In this document: positions 1 to 6,607 of the stretch, piece after piece
Position numbering within the stretch: the first letter of the stretch is position 1
Layout of the letters: each line of letters begins with the position of its first letter
Assembly: GCA_964484465.1 (NCBI GenBank)
Contig: CAZAFL010000032.1
Location: forward strand, 1-27,867
DNA from: CAZAFL01 sp964484465
Lineage (GTDB): Bacteria > Bacteroidota > Ignavibacteria > UBA10030 > SZUA-254
Direction: 5' to 3'
DNA: 27,867 bases
Notes under the pieces: generated by a model
Databases searched by the model: none
Told to the model about the DNA's origin: nothing
What the model saw: only the letters and a program-made list of their open reading frames with translations
Program-made: the position numbers and the translations under genes

Positions 1-40
1 TATTAATTCGCCATGAAACGCTCCTAACAGAAAGAAGGAA

Positions 41-203
41 TTAAATGGTTTTTTTTCCATTCGTATCATCTTGCAATTCTTTCTTAAATTCAGATGGTAC
101 ATTATTGACCAAGTTAATGAAGTCGAAAATAAGGGGAAGTGAAGCAGATATTCTTCCCGCTATTGGAAGATGTAAATTTTTTACTGGTGTTTTTAAGGGG
201 GGG
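41..203 (-). pseudogene. Out-of-frame C-terminal remainder of the DUF262-like gene
   Basis: If one C is added to the seven-C run (coding strand, 197-203), translation passes the TAA at 193-195 and stays open for about 50 more codons to a TAA at 41-43. The extension reads TPVKNLHLPIAGRISASL, then a hydrophobic stretch, and ends in a lysine/aspartate-rich tail (KKELQDDTNGKKTI), a normal-looking soluble C-terminus. The opposite one-base shift stops after about 27 codons. I infer a one-base deletion in the homopolymer, either a real mutation, phase variation or an assembly error. Confidence 0.5.
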
Positions 204-987
204 TAAAAAGAATTGTATTTATTTCTTTTCCGAGTTCCTGAATTTTTTGTTGGTGTTCCGCTGGGAAGTCAGCCCAAAACTTATGACCTTTTCCAGCTTT
301 CCAGATTGCTCTTGCGGCTATGCAGTTTGGCTTTTTCCTTGATTGTAAAAGTTTTATTTCTGTCTTATTGATTGCCACACCTTGTTGATTTATCTTAAAA
401 AAAGAATTCTCAGCTTTCTCTGAACCACCATGAACCCATTGTACTTTAAGCTTACGCAATCCAATGTCTTTTGCTCTCTCGGAGTATTCGCCAATTCGTT
501 TCTTTACAATCCTACGTGCTTGTTCTGCTATTCTCTTTTCATCGTCACTTATGTCTCCTTCGTAAAATTCCTGAGAAATACTCCCATCTCCATAATCATT
601 GGAAATCCAAGCTCTTAAAGCACCAAGTCTGTGAGCACCATCTATAACAAAAAACAATCCAGACTTACTTTTCCATAAAATTATGGATGGAATCAAATCT
701 TCATTGACAAAGCTTTCCAGAAAGTCACAAATTTGATTTGCGTCCCATTGGCTTGTTTCTCTCTGGAAGTCTGGCTTCCGAAAAAAGGGTTTGATGAATT
801 CGCTTGTAAATTCTGGAATTGAGAGAGTATCGCCCAAATCTGGTGGTATGTCTGTCCCGATTGCTTCAAAATCTTCTCTTGGGATTAGAGCGTCAAGGTT
901 AACTTTTGACATTTTTGTGCTCCTATTATGATTGGAGCGGGCAATATCGTGTTTCCACAAACTAATTGCAACCGGATCATTGCTCAT
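193..987 (-). CDS. DUF262/ParB-like domain protein, probably C-terminally truncated by a frameshift
   Basis: A 264-residue product with the hallmarks of the DUF262 (GmrSD N-terminal, ParB-like) family: a KPDFQRE segment near residues 71-77, VIDGAHRLGALRAW near 114-127 (family form 'DGQQRL'), and FFKINQQGVAINKTEIKLL near 196-214 (family form 'F..IN..G..L...E'). Relatives occur in type IV restriction enzymes and other defence or nucleic-acid-modification loci, but no nuclease domain is visible, so the function is unknown. There are two plausible starts: ATG at 987 (GGGAGG 8 bases upstream) and ATG at 912 (AGGAG 7-8 bases upstream), which would drop 25 poorly conserved-looking residues. The reading frame ends just after a run of seven C on the coding strand (197-203), and a neighbouring frame stays open to position 41, so this copy is probably broken or carries a sequencing error. 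The surrounding DNA is AT-richer than the rest of the window. Family call fairly sure; role unsure. Confidence 0.7.
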   Translation of the reverse strand: MSNDPVAISLWKHDIARSNHNRSTKMSKVNLDALIPREDFEAIGTDIPPDLGDTLSIPEFTSEFIKPFFRKPDFQRETSQWDANQICDFLESFVNEDLIPSIILWKSKSGLFFVIDGAHRLGALRAWISNDYGDGSISQEFYEGDISDDEKRIAEQARRIVKKRIGEYSERAKDIGLRKLKVQWVHGGSEKAENSFFKINQQGVAINKTEIKLLQSRKKPNCIAARAIWKAGKGHKFWADFPAEHQQKIQELGKEINTILFTPP

Positions 988-1112
988 TATTCAAGCCCTC
1001 CCAAAACCAACTTGAGCCACTGAGGGGTAAAAAGGTAGGAAACTGAGCCAGTACCGCCTGTATAGTATTGTTGTGAAAGATTAAAATGAATTAATTCTCG
1101 ATAACTTATCAT
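987..1112 (-). CDS. Possible 41-residue ORF upstream of the DUF262-like gene
   Basis: An ATG-started minus-strand frame (MISYRELIHFNLSQQYY...) of 41 codons whose TAA overlaps the ATG at 987 (TAATG), an arrangement typical of translational coupling. It has no recognisable Shine-Dalgarno and no family I know. The sequence QYYTGGTGS and a hydrophobic C-terminal third are the only notable features. It could be the remnant of a longer gene or chance; it is listed mainly because it fills most of the gap between the divergent genes. Confidence 0.2.
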   Translation of the reverse strand: MISYRELIHFNLSQQYYTGGTGSVSYLFTPQWLKLVLGGLE

Positions 1113-1129
1113 CGAGATAATTTGTTATC
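1096..1129. repeat. Nested inverted repeats built from GATAA/TTATC words
   Basis: TCTCGAT (1096-1102) and ATCGAGA (1111-1117) form a 7-bp inverted repeat with an 8-base spacer. Overlapping it, GATAAC (1100-1105), TTATC (1106-1110), GATAA (1116-1120) and GTTATC (1124-1129) alternate in orientation. The cluster lies in the divergent intergenic region between the minus-strand DUF262-like gene and the plus-strand oxidase operon, where a transcription-factor operator would be expected. No U-tract follows, so it is not an obvious terminator. Which gene it would control is not visible. Confidence 0.35.
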
Positions 1130-1290
1130 TATTATAAAGACGGATTCTTGAATTAATAAAAAAAATTCCGTATACTTAGTCGCTTAAAAACTGAGGTGTA
1201 TTGTCAACTTGAAAGTGTGGAAAAATTAAACACCTTATGTTATTGGCCGCAAGCGGAATTCATTATTCATCAATTACTTAGGAGAGTGCT

Positions 1291-1998
1291 ATGTTAGTTA
1301 AATCGTCGTTCTTTTCATTTCTTCTTATTGCCTGCTGTCTGACATCGCAAGCGCTGGGCGGCACCGTGACCGGCAAAATTAATTTTAAAGGTGCAAAACC
1401 TTCCATTCCTGCAATCAAAATGAATGCCGATAAAAAGTGTCTGAGTATCCATAACGGAAAAGACGTCGCATCCGAACAGGTTGTCATTAATCCCAACAAT
1501 ACTCTCCGGTACGTCTTTGTCTATATAAAAAGCGGACTGCAGGGCAAAAAGTTTCCGACACCGAAAGAGAAAATTACTATCGATCAAAAAGGATGCATGT
1601 ACACTCCCCACGTATTTGGCATGATGACGGGACAACCTCTTGAAGTGGTGAACGACGACCCGTTCATGCACAATATTCATGCACTTCCGAAGAACAGTAC
1701 GCCATTCAATATCGGACAACCGAAGAAAGGCATGAAAAATACAAAAACGTTCGATAAGTCCGAAGTGATGGTGAAAATTAAATGTGATGTCCATAACTGG
1801 ATGTCGGCGTATATCGGCGTTCTCGACAATCCCTTCTTTGCCGTTTCTGACGACAAGGGAAATTTTACCATAAAAGATCTCCCTGCCGGTGACTACGAGA
1901 TTGCTGCCTGGCACGAAAAGTACGGTACACAAACCGTGAAAGTGACAGTCGGCGCAACCGAGACAAAGTCGGCAGACTTTACGTTCGAAAGCAAATAG
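1291..1998 (+). CDS. Secreted cupredoxin-like protein with C-terminal carboxypeptidase-regulatory-like domain
   Basis: 235 residues. Residues 1-23 form a signal peptide (K4, hydrophobic FFSFLLIACCL, ALGG cleavage region), so the protein should be periplasmic. The middle resembles copper-binding cupredoxins of the plastocyanin/methylamine-utilisation type: NDDPFMHNIHA at 121-131 supplies candidate histidines (H127, H130), and CDVHNWM at 165-171 gives the C-x2-H-x2-M ligand cluster. The last ~55 residues (from about 182) look like a small carboxypeptidase-regulatory-like beta domain (DDKGNFTIKDLPAGDYEIAAWHEKYG). AGGAG lies 8 bases before the ATG. It is the first gene of the oxidase cluster, 73 bases before ctaD, so it may carry electrons or copper to the oxidase. 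That role is inferred from ligands and position. Confidence 0.75.
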   Translation: MLVKSSFFSFLLIACCLTSQALGGTVTGKINFKGAKPSIPAIKMNADKKCLSIHNGKDVASEQVVINPNNTLRYVFVYIKSGLQGKKFPTPKEKITIDQKGCMYTPHVFGMMTGQPLEVVNDDPFMHNIHALPKNSTPFNIGQPKKGMKNTKTFDKSEVMVKIKCDVHNWMSAYIGVLDNPFFAVSDDKGNFTIKDLPAGDYEIAAWHEKYGTQTVKVTVGATETKSADFTFESK

Positions 1999-2071
1999 CG
2001 AATCTTTCCATAGTATCAAAACGTGTTTGGTAGTAATCCGATTTCAACATTGCTGATTGGAACATAAGTCT

Positions 2072-3862
2072 ATGAACACAAACCACGCGACTCAAGCCGT
2101 AGCTGTGGAGCATCATGCAGGTCTGCATCATGAGGAGCTGCCCTTCTGGAGAAAATATATTTTCTCCACTGACCATAAGGTCATCGGTATCCAATACGGG
2201 ATAACGAGTTTATGCTTTTTGCTGTTCGGTTTTTCGTTGATGCTCCTGATGCGGTGGCAGCTGGCGTACCCCGGCGAAGCGATCCCTTTTCTGGGAAAAC
2301 TCTTCGGCGACGAAAGAATGCCGGGCGGTGTCATGCTGCCGGAATTCTACAATCAACTCGGAGCGATGCACGGAACGATCATGGTGTTTCTCGGCGTCGT
2401 GCCGCTTGCGGTCGGAGCTTTCGGGAATTATGTTATGCCTCTCCAAATCGGCGCACCCGACATGGCGTTTCCAAAAATTAACATGGCGAGCTACTGGGTA
2501 TATTTCGTCGGAGGCATCACGATGCTCGGGAGTTTTTTCATCCCCGGCGGCTCGGCACAATCAGGCTGGACTTCCTACCCTCCGCTTTCAGAAGTTACTG
2601 TCCCGGGACTGTGGGGAGGCCAGACATTCTGGTTAATCGGCATGGTTTTTCTTATCACCTCCTCGCTCCTCGGCTCGGTAAATTTTATTGTAACAATCCT
2701 TCAATTGCGCGCAAAAGGATTGACGCTCATGCGGCTTCCGTTTTTTGTGTGGGCTCAGTTTGTGACCTCCTTCTTATTGCTTCTTGCATTCCCTCCTCTT
2801 GAAGCTGCGGGCGTCCTTCAATTGATGGATCGACTGGCAGGGACGAGCTTTTTCCTTCCCTCGGGCCTCGTCGTCAGCGGTCAGCAGTGGGCAAATACCG
2901 GAGGCGGTAATCCGCTGTTGTGGCAACATCTTTTCTGGTTTCTTGCACATCCTGAAGTTTATGTTTTAATTCTTCCGGCACTGGGAATTGTGGGAGAAAT
3001 CATTGCGAACAATACACGCAAGCCGTTATGGAGTTATAAATCTCTCGTTTATTCGATAATTTTCCTCGGGTTCATGTCGTTCATCGTCTGGGCACATCAT
3101 ATGTTTCTGACCGGAATGGGAACTGCGATTAGCTCATTCTTCCAGACGACGACAATGATTATTTCTATCCCTTCGGTCATTATCCTCTCATGCCTGTTTA
3201 TTTCGTTGTATGGCGCCTCGATGCGCTTTAACACGCCGATGATGTTTGCATTGGCGTTTCTCCCGATGTTCGGCATCGGAGGGCTTACCGGGCTGCCGCT
3301 CGGACTTGCAGCTTCTGACATTCCGCTCCACGATACATACTATGTCATCGGGCATTTCCACTATGTCGTAGCTCCGGGAACCATCTTCGGGCTCTTTGCA
3401 GGAATTTACTACTGGTTTCCCAAAGCCACCGGAAGGACAATGAACGAGACTCTCGGGAAGATTCATTTCTGGGGGTCATTCGTTTGTATGAATTTTATTT
3501 TTTTCCCGATGTTCATTCAGGGACTTGCGGGAGTTTCACGAAGGTTGTATGACGGTGGACAGCAATATGCTCATGCGCAGGGAGTCCTCCACCTGAATGA
3601 AGTGATGTCGGTCGCCGCATGGGTGATGGCGGTCTTTCAGCTTGCATTCATTATTAATTTCTTCATGAGTATTCGAAAAGGAAAGAAAGTTTCTGATAAC
3701 CACTGGCAGGCAACAACGCTGGAATGGGCTGCAACGACATCTCCTCCTTTGGCTCACGGCAATTTTGAGCGGGCGCCGGAAGTATACCGTGGCCCTTATG
3801 AGTACAGCGTCCCGGGGCACGATAAAGATTATATTCCTCAAAACGAATTAGCAAAGGCATAG
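2072..3862 (+). CDS. ctaD: Cytochrome c oxidase subunit I (A-family aa3-type, K-channel lysine absent)
   Basis: 596 residues from the ATG at 2072, which has GGAA upstream; an in-frame TTG five codons earlier has no ribosome site. This is the catalytic heme-copper subunit reducing O2 to water and pumping protons. Visible ligands: heme a H100 and H430, heme a3 H428, CuB H293/H342/H343, cross-linked Y297 in AHPEVY. D-channel residues D130 (IGAPDMAFP), N119 and N137, and the gate glutamate E295, are all present, so it reads as an A1-type enzyme. Aligning helix VIII without gaps from the HH pair, position 371 is isoleucine (IPSVIILSC) where A-family enzymes have lysine (IPTGVKVF; bovine K319), and the threonine three residues before is S368. 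About 12 membrane segments. It leads the structural genes; ctaE follows after 4 bases. Confidence 0.96.
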   Translation: MNTNHATQAVAVEHHAGLHHEELPFWRKYIFSTDHKVIGIQYGITSLCFLLFGFSLMLLMRWQLAYPGEAIPFLGKLFGDERMPGGVMLPEFYNQLGAMHGTIMVFLGVVPLAVGAFGNYVMPLQIGAPDMAFPKINMASYWVYFVGGITMLGSFFIPGGSAQSGWTSYPPLSEVTVPGLWGGQTFWLIGMVFLITSSLLGSVNFIVTILQLRAKGLTLMRLPFFVWAQFVTSFLLLLAFPPLEAAGVLQLMDRLAGTSFFLPSGLVVSGQQWANTGGGNPLLWQHLFWFLAHPEVYVLILPALGIVGEIIANNTRKPLWSYKSLVYSIIFLGFMSFIVWAHHMFLTGMGTAISSFFQTTTMIISIPSVIILSCLFISLYGASMRFNTPMMFALAFLPMFGIGGLTGLPLGLAASDIPLHDTYYVIGHFHYVVAPGTIFGLFAGIYYWFPKATGRTMNETLGKIHFWGSFVCMNFIFFPMFIQGLAGVSRRLYDGGQQYAHAQGVLHLNEVMSVAAWVMAVFQLAFIINFFMSIRKGKKVSDNHWQATTLEWAATTSPPLAHGNFERAPEVYRGPYEYSVPGHDKDYIPQNELAKA

Positions 3863-3866
3863 GCAG

Positions 3867-4451
3867 ATGGAAATACCATATACAGTTACACCGCGTGCCG
3901 AAACGGGAGTCTTCAATGCGAAAGCCGGTATCTGGCTTTTCCTCGCATCCGAAGTTATGCTCTTCGGCGCGCTTTTTACCACCTATATTCTTCTCCGCAT
4001 TGGGGCGCCGGAATGGCCCCACGGTGAATTAGACATTCCGCTTGCGACGTTGAACACCGCGGTTCTCATCACTTCCAGTATCACAATGGTGATGGCATGG
4101 GCATCTCTGATGATGAAGAACATCAAAAAATATAAAATGTATATTGGCTTTACATTCCTTCTTGGAGTCGCATTCCTCGTCATCAAAGGGTTTGAATACG
4201 GTCACCACTTTGCCACGGGAGAATTGCCGAGCAAAAGTACGTTCCTCGCCATTTACTTTACGCTCACCGGCTTGCACGGACTGCATGTTATCGGAGGAAT
4301 GATTGTCAACGGATATTTCTGGGGACCCGGCAGCAAGATGTGGAACACCGAGCCTGAGCGGTTCACTAACAGGGTCGAAGTGGCAGGACTCTATTGGCAT
4401 TTCGTTGACCTCGTCTGGATATTTTTATTCCCTGTTCTTTACTTACTGTAG
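3867..4451 (+). CDS. ctaE: Cytochrome c oxidase subunit III
   Basis: 194 residues with about five membrane segments, the short bacterial form lacking the first two helices of the mitochondrial subunit. Typical motifs are AGIWLFLASEVMLFGALFTTY near residues 20-40, VIKGFEYGHH with the conserved glutamate, FTLTGLHGLHVIGGM, and the C-terminal VEVAGLYWHFVDLVWIFLFPVLYL. The subunit stabilises the oxidase core and helps proton uptake into the D-channel. AGGCAG precedes the ATG, and the gene lies 4 bases after ctaD and 8 bases before ctaF. Confidence 0.95.
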   Translation: MEIPYTVTPRAETGVFNAKAGIWLFLASEVMLFGALFTTYILLRIGAPEWPHGELDIPLATLNTAVLITSSITMVMAWASLMMKNIKKYKMYIGFTFLLGVAFLVIKGFEYGHHFATGELPSKSTFLAIYFTLTGLHGLHVIGGMIVNGYFWGPGSKMWNTEPERFTNRVEVAGLYWHFVDLVWIFLFPVLYLL

Positions 4452-4459
4452 GAGATTCT

Positions 4460-4774
4460 ATGGAATCGGTACATACGGAAGATATTCAAAAACACGTTCG
4501 CAAATACGTCACCGTCTTCATCGCTTTACTGGCGTTAACGATGATTACTGTTGCTATTTCCAGGCTTCACCTTGGCACTGCAGGAAACATCACAGTCGCA
4601 CTCGTTATCGCAACAGTCAAAGGATCCTTAGTGGCAAGTTACTTCATGCACTTAATCTCGGAGAAAAAAGTCATATACGCCGCGCTTCTCCTGACTGTGG
4701 TGTTTTTTATCGTACTGATGTTTCTCCCTATCTTCACCACTTCAGATCCGATAATTTACAAAAGTGTCCCTTAA
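4460..4774 (+). CDS. ctaF: Cytochrome c oxidase subunit IV (prokaryotic CtaF/COX4 type)
   Basis: 104 residues with three membrane helices after a short polar N-terminus. The family signature is the second helix, TVALVIATVKGSLVASYFMHL, with the embedded lysine. This small accessory subunit packs against subunits I and III and is not catalytic. AGGAG (in taggagattctATG) precedes the start, and the gene sits directly after ctaE as in other bacterial aa3 operons. Its last 11 bases overlap the next small gene. Confidence 0.88.
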   Translation: MESVHTEDIQKHVRKYVTVFIALLALTMITVAISRLHLGTAGNITVALVIATVKGSLVASYFMHLISEKKVIYAALLLTVVFFIVLMFLPIFTTSDPIIYKSVP

Positions 4775-4970
4775 GACATTCCATATTGTTTTTATTGTGT
4801 TTTCGGTGTTGTTAGCATTTGGGGTTGCAGTCTGGGCATTTCAATCGTACGCCGGCAACGGGAATACGATGATGATCGTTGCAGGTATTGCCTCCGCAGT
4901 TATCGGTATCGGGCTCATCATTTACGGAGTGAAATTCCTGAAAAAATTAAAGCATGTGAGTTATATATGA
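4764..4970 (+). CDS. Small two-helix membrane protein of the oxidase operon
   Basis: 68 residues from a GTG at 4764 that overlaps the end of ctaF by 11 bases, ending in TGA that overlaps the next gene's ATG (ATGA). Two membrane segments (about residues 5-27 and 37-58) flank a short NGNTMM turn, and a basic KFLKKLKH tail should lie in the cytoplasm. I do not recognise the family. There is no clear Shine-Dalgarno, so coupling to ctaF translation is likely and the exact start is uncertain. Its position between ctaF and coxB suggests an accessory subunit or assembly role (inference). Confidence 0.65.
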   Translation: MSLKTFHIVFIVFSVLLAFGVAVWAFQSYAGNGNTMMIVAGIASAVIGIGLIIYGVKFLKKLKHVSYI

Positions 4971-5272
4971 AAATATTCCTTTTCTGTTTGACCGCATTGT
5001 TGTGTTGTGCAACACTGACGCAAACTTCTCTTGCATGTCCGAGCTGTTATGGCGCTAAAGATTCGCCGATGACCGCCGGGATGAATACCGCAATTTTGGT
5101 GATGCTGGGAATTACCGGTGTTGTCCTTTCGTTCATCGTCGCTTTTTTCCTGATGATGTGGAAACGATACCGGAATCAGCAAAAACTCGTATCAGATCAT
5201 ACGTTCGTCAATGAAGAAGGCGTTCTTCAATCGAAAAATGAAAAAGGAGTCGCTGAATGGAACATCTTTTAG
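4967..5272 (+). CDS. Membrane protein with signal peptide and C-P-S-C motif, oxidase-operon associated
   Basis: 101 residues. Residues 1-23 form a signal peptide (KIFLFCLTALLCCATL...SLA), followed at once by CPSCYGAKDSPMTAGMN (24-40), one membrane helix (about 43-66), and a charged cytoplasmic tail. The CxxC at the mature N-terminus faces the periplasm, where it could bind metal or act as a thiol pair. No function can be assigned; I cannot name the family. ATGA overlap upstream and a 16-base overlap with coxB downstream tie it tightly to oxidase expression, so a role in CuA assembly or as an extra subunit is a reasonable inference. Confidence 0.7.
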   Translation: MKIFLFCLTALLCCATLTQTSLACPSCYGAKDSPMTAGMNTAILVMLGITGVVLSFIVAFFLMMWKRYRNQQKLVSDHTFVNEEGVLQSKNEKGVAEWNIF

Positions 5273-6597
5273 GATTGCCCCCCGATGGTTCTGCTCATGG
5301 TCCAGCAATCGACCATTTGATCGGAATGGTACATTGGTTAATGCTCGTACTGTTTGTCGGATGGGGAATATTTTTTGTGTATGTACTACTGCGATTCCGA
5401 AAATCAAAAAATCCGACGGCAAATTATGCCGGCGTCAAAAGCCATACATCAACATATCTCGAAGCAACTGTCCTGATTATCGAAGTCATTCTTCTGGTCG
5501 GGTTTTCGATTCCACTCTGGTCGAAGCGTGTTGATGCTTTCCCCGCGGAGAAAGACGCGACAATTGTTCATGTCGTTGCGGAACAGTTCGCATGGAATGT
5601 CCATTATCCTGGTCCGGACGGAAAATTCGGTAAGACCTCCATCAACCTGATTGATTCAGATAATCCGCTTGGTCTGGACAGGTCGGACCCTGACGCAAAA
5701 GACGACATTACAACGCTGAACCAGCTAAACTTGCCTGTCGACAAACCGGTTATCGTCTATCTTACAACAAAAGACGTGATCCATAGCTTCAACCTCCCGG
5801 CATATCGGGTAAAACAGGACGCCATTCCCGGGACTACTATACCGCTCTGGTTTACTCCCACAAAAACTACCGATGCGATCCGTGAAGAAATGCGTTCAAA
5901 ATTCTCCGTTGCGGAGGTCATGAAGAAGGTTCTCACTTTGAAGCTGCCGCCAACTTCCAAGATTAAAATCACTCGGGGCGAAAGTATGGAAGAGCAGATG
6001 ACAATGCAGGATTACCCCGACACCTCCGGCGGAATGCTTGTTGCCAAAGGAGAACACCTTACTGCTGAAAACATGTCAAAACTTGCCGACGCGGGGGTCG
6101 CTGAAGTTCCATCCCGGTCGGCGGCAAACCTTGATAAGTATGTTGCGGCTCAGGATTATAAAGAGTTTTCCGGAACAATGATTGTTGGGAAAAATGAACC
6201 GCTGACGGAAGATGCCGTTACAAAACTCGTCGGCGCAGGGATGAAAGAAATCAACGCGCGGCTGGCATCGACCATGGACGCATTTGTCATCATGGAATCA
6301 TATAATGACCGTTCCGGTACACAAATCGCGGCAAAAGGTGATGCAATCAGTGACGAGATACTCTCAAAACTCAGCGATGCGGGCATCGGGGAAATATCCA
6401 TAGCTCCGGCAACTCCGACAGAAATTGCCTGTGCACAACTTTGCGGACTCGGGCATTTCCGGATGAGGGGATATGTCACGGTGCAAACCCCGGATGAGTT
6501 TAAACAGTGGTATGACCAACAGGAAGCTGCGCTGAACCCTCCGGCCGCCGATTCCTCGCAGACAGGGTCCGATACAAGTGCAGTTCAACAGCAATAG
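5257..6597 (+). CDS. ctaC: Cytochrome c oxidase subunit II with a large repeat-containing insertion in the CuA domain
   Basis: 446 residues, well over the usual ~250-350. AAAGGAG sits 8 bases before the ATG. Two helices (about 24-45 and 66-86) anchor the protein; no cleavable signal peptide or lipobox is seen. The periplasmic cupredoxin domain has the electron-entry motif EQFAWNVHYPGPDG (109-122), and the CuA ligands are H176, C392, C396, H400 and M403 (CAQLCGLGHFRM; the usual E in CAELC is Q394). Between WFTPTKT (198-204) and EIACAQLC (389-396), where the family normally has a short loop, there are about 180 extra residues with three 48-residue repeats. Helix 2 also lacks the common WTxxP motif, reading LEATVLIIEVIL with E76 at the proline position. 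No cytochrome c domain is fused. The protein accepts electrons from cytochrome c or a cupredoxin. Confidence 0.93.
   Translation: MEHLLGLPPDGSAHGPAIDHLIGMVHWLMLVLFVGWGIFFVYVLLRFRKSKNPTANYAGVKSHTSTYLEATVLIIEVILLVGFSIPLWSKRVDAFPAEKDATIVHVVAEQFAWNVHYPGPDGKFGKTSINLIDSDNPLGLDRSDPDAKDDITTLNQLNLPVDKPVIVYLTTKDVIHSFNLPAYRVKQDAIPGTTIPLWFTPTKTTDAIREEMRSKFSVAEVMKKVLTLKLPPTSKIKITRGESMEEQMTMQDYPDTSGGMLVAKGEHLTAENMSKLADAGVAEVPSRSAANLDKYVAAQDYKEFSGTMIVGKNEPLTEDAVTKLVGAGMKEINARLASTMDAFVIMESYNDRSGTQIAAKGDAISDEILSKLSDAGIGEISIAPATPTEIACAQLCGLGHFRMRGYVTVQTPDEFKQWYDQQEAALNPPAADSSQTGSDTSAVQQQ
6007..6417 (+). repeat. Three tandem 48-residue protein repeats inside subunit II
   Basis: Repeat units begin at codons 251 (QDYPDTSGGMLVAKGE), 299 (QDYKEFSGTMIVGKNE) and 347 (ESYNDRSGTQIAAKGD), an exact 48-codon spacing. 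Each continues with a pattern like 'x-L/I-T/S-x-E/D-x(3)-K-L-x-x-A-G-x-x-E-I/V', and the third ends in the CuA motif region. The repeats have diverged at DNA level, so this is an old duplication rather than recent slippage. The beta-hairpin/helix/strand pattern resembles a small module seen in RNA polymerase beta subunits (weak inference from memory). Confidence 0.85.
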
Positions 6598-6607
6598 GAA
6601 TTTATCG

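Noticed and set aside
1..14. Possible minus-strand gene start (TAGGAG then ATG at 14)
   Set aside because: The frame stops after three codons (Met-Ala-Asn), so no gene can be supported within the window.
1201..1241. Promoter for the cupredoxin/oxidase operon (TTGTCA or TTGAAA with AT-rich boxes)
   Set aside because: No pair of boxes has both good matches and a 16-18 base spacer; not supportable by eye.
1315..2019. Long minus-strand open frame (234 codons) opposite the cupredoxin gene
   Set aside because: Fully antisense to a gene with a signal peptide, copper motifs and a good ribosome site; its translation is cysteine/histidine/arginine-rich without family features.
4303..4815. Plus-strand open frame of 170 codons across ctaE, ctaF and the next gene
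   Set aside because: It overlaps three better-supported genes in another frame and is rich in S, R, C and H, as expected of an out-of-frame reading.
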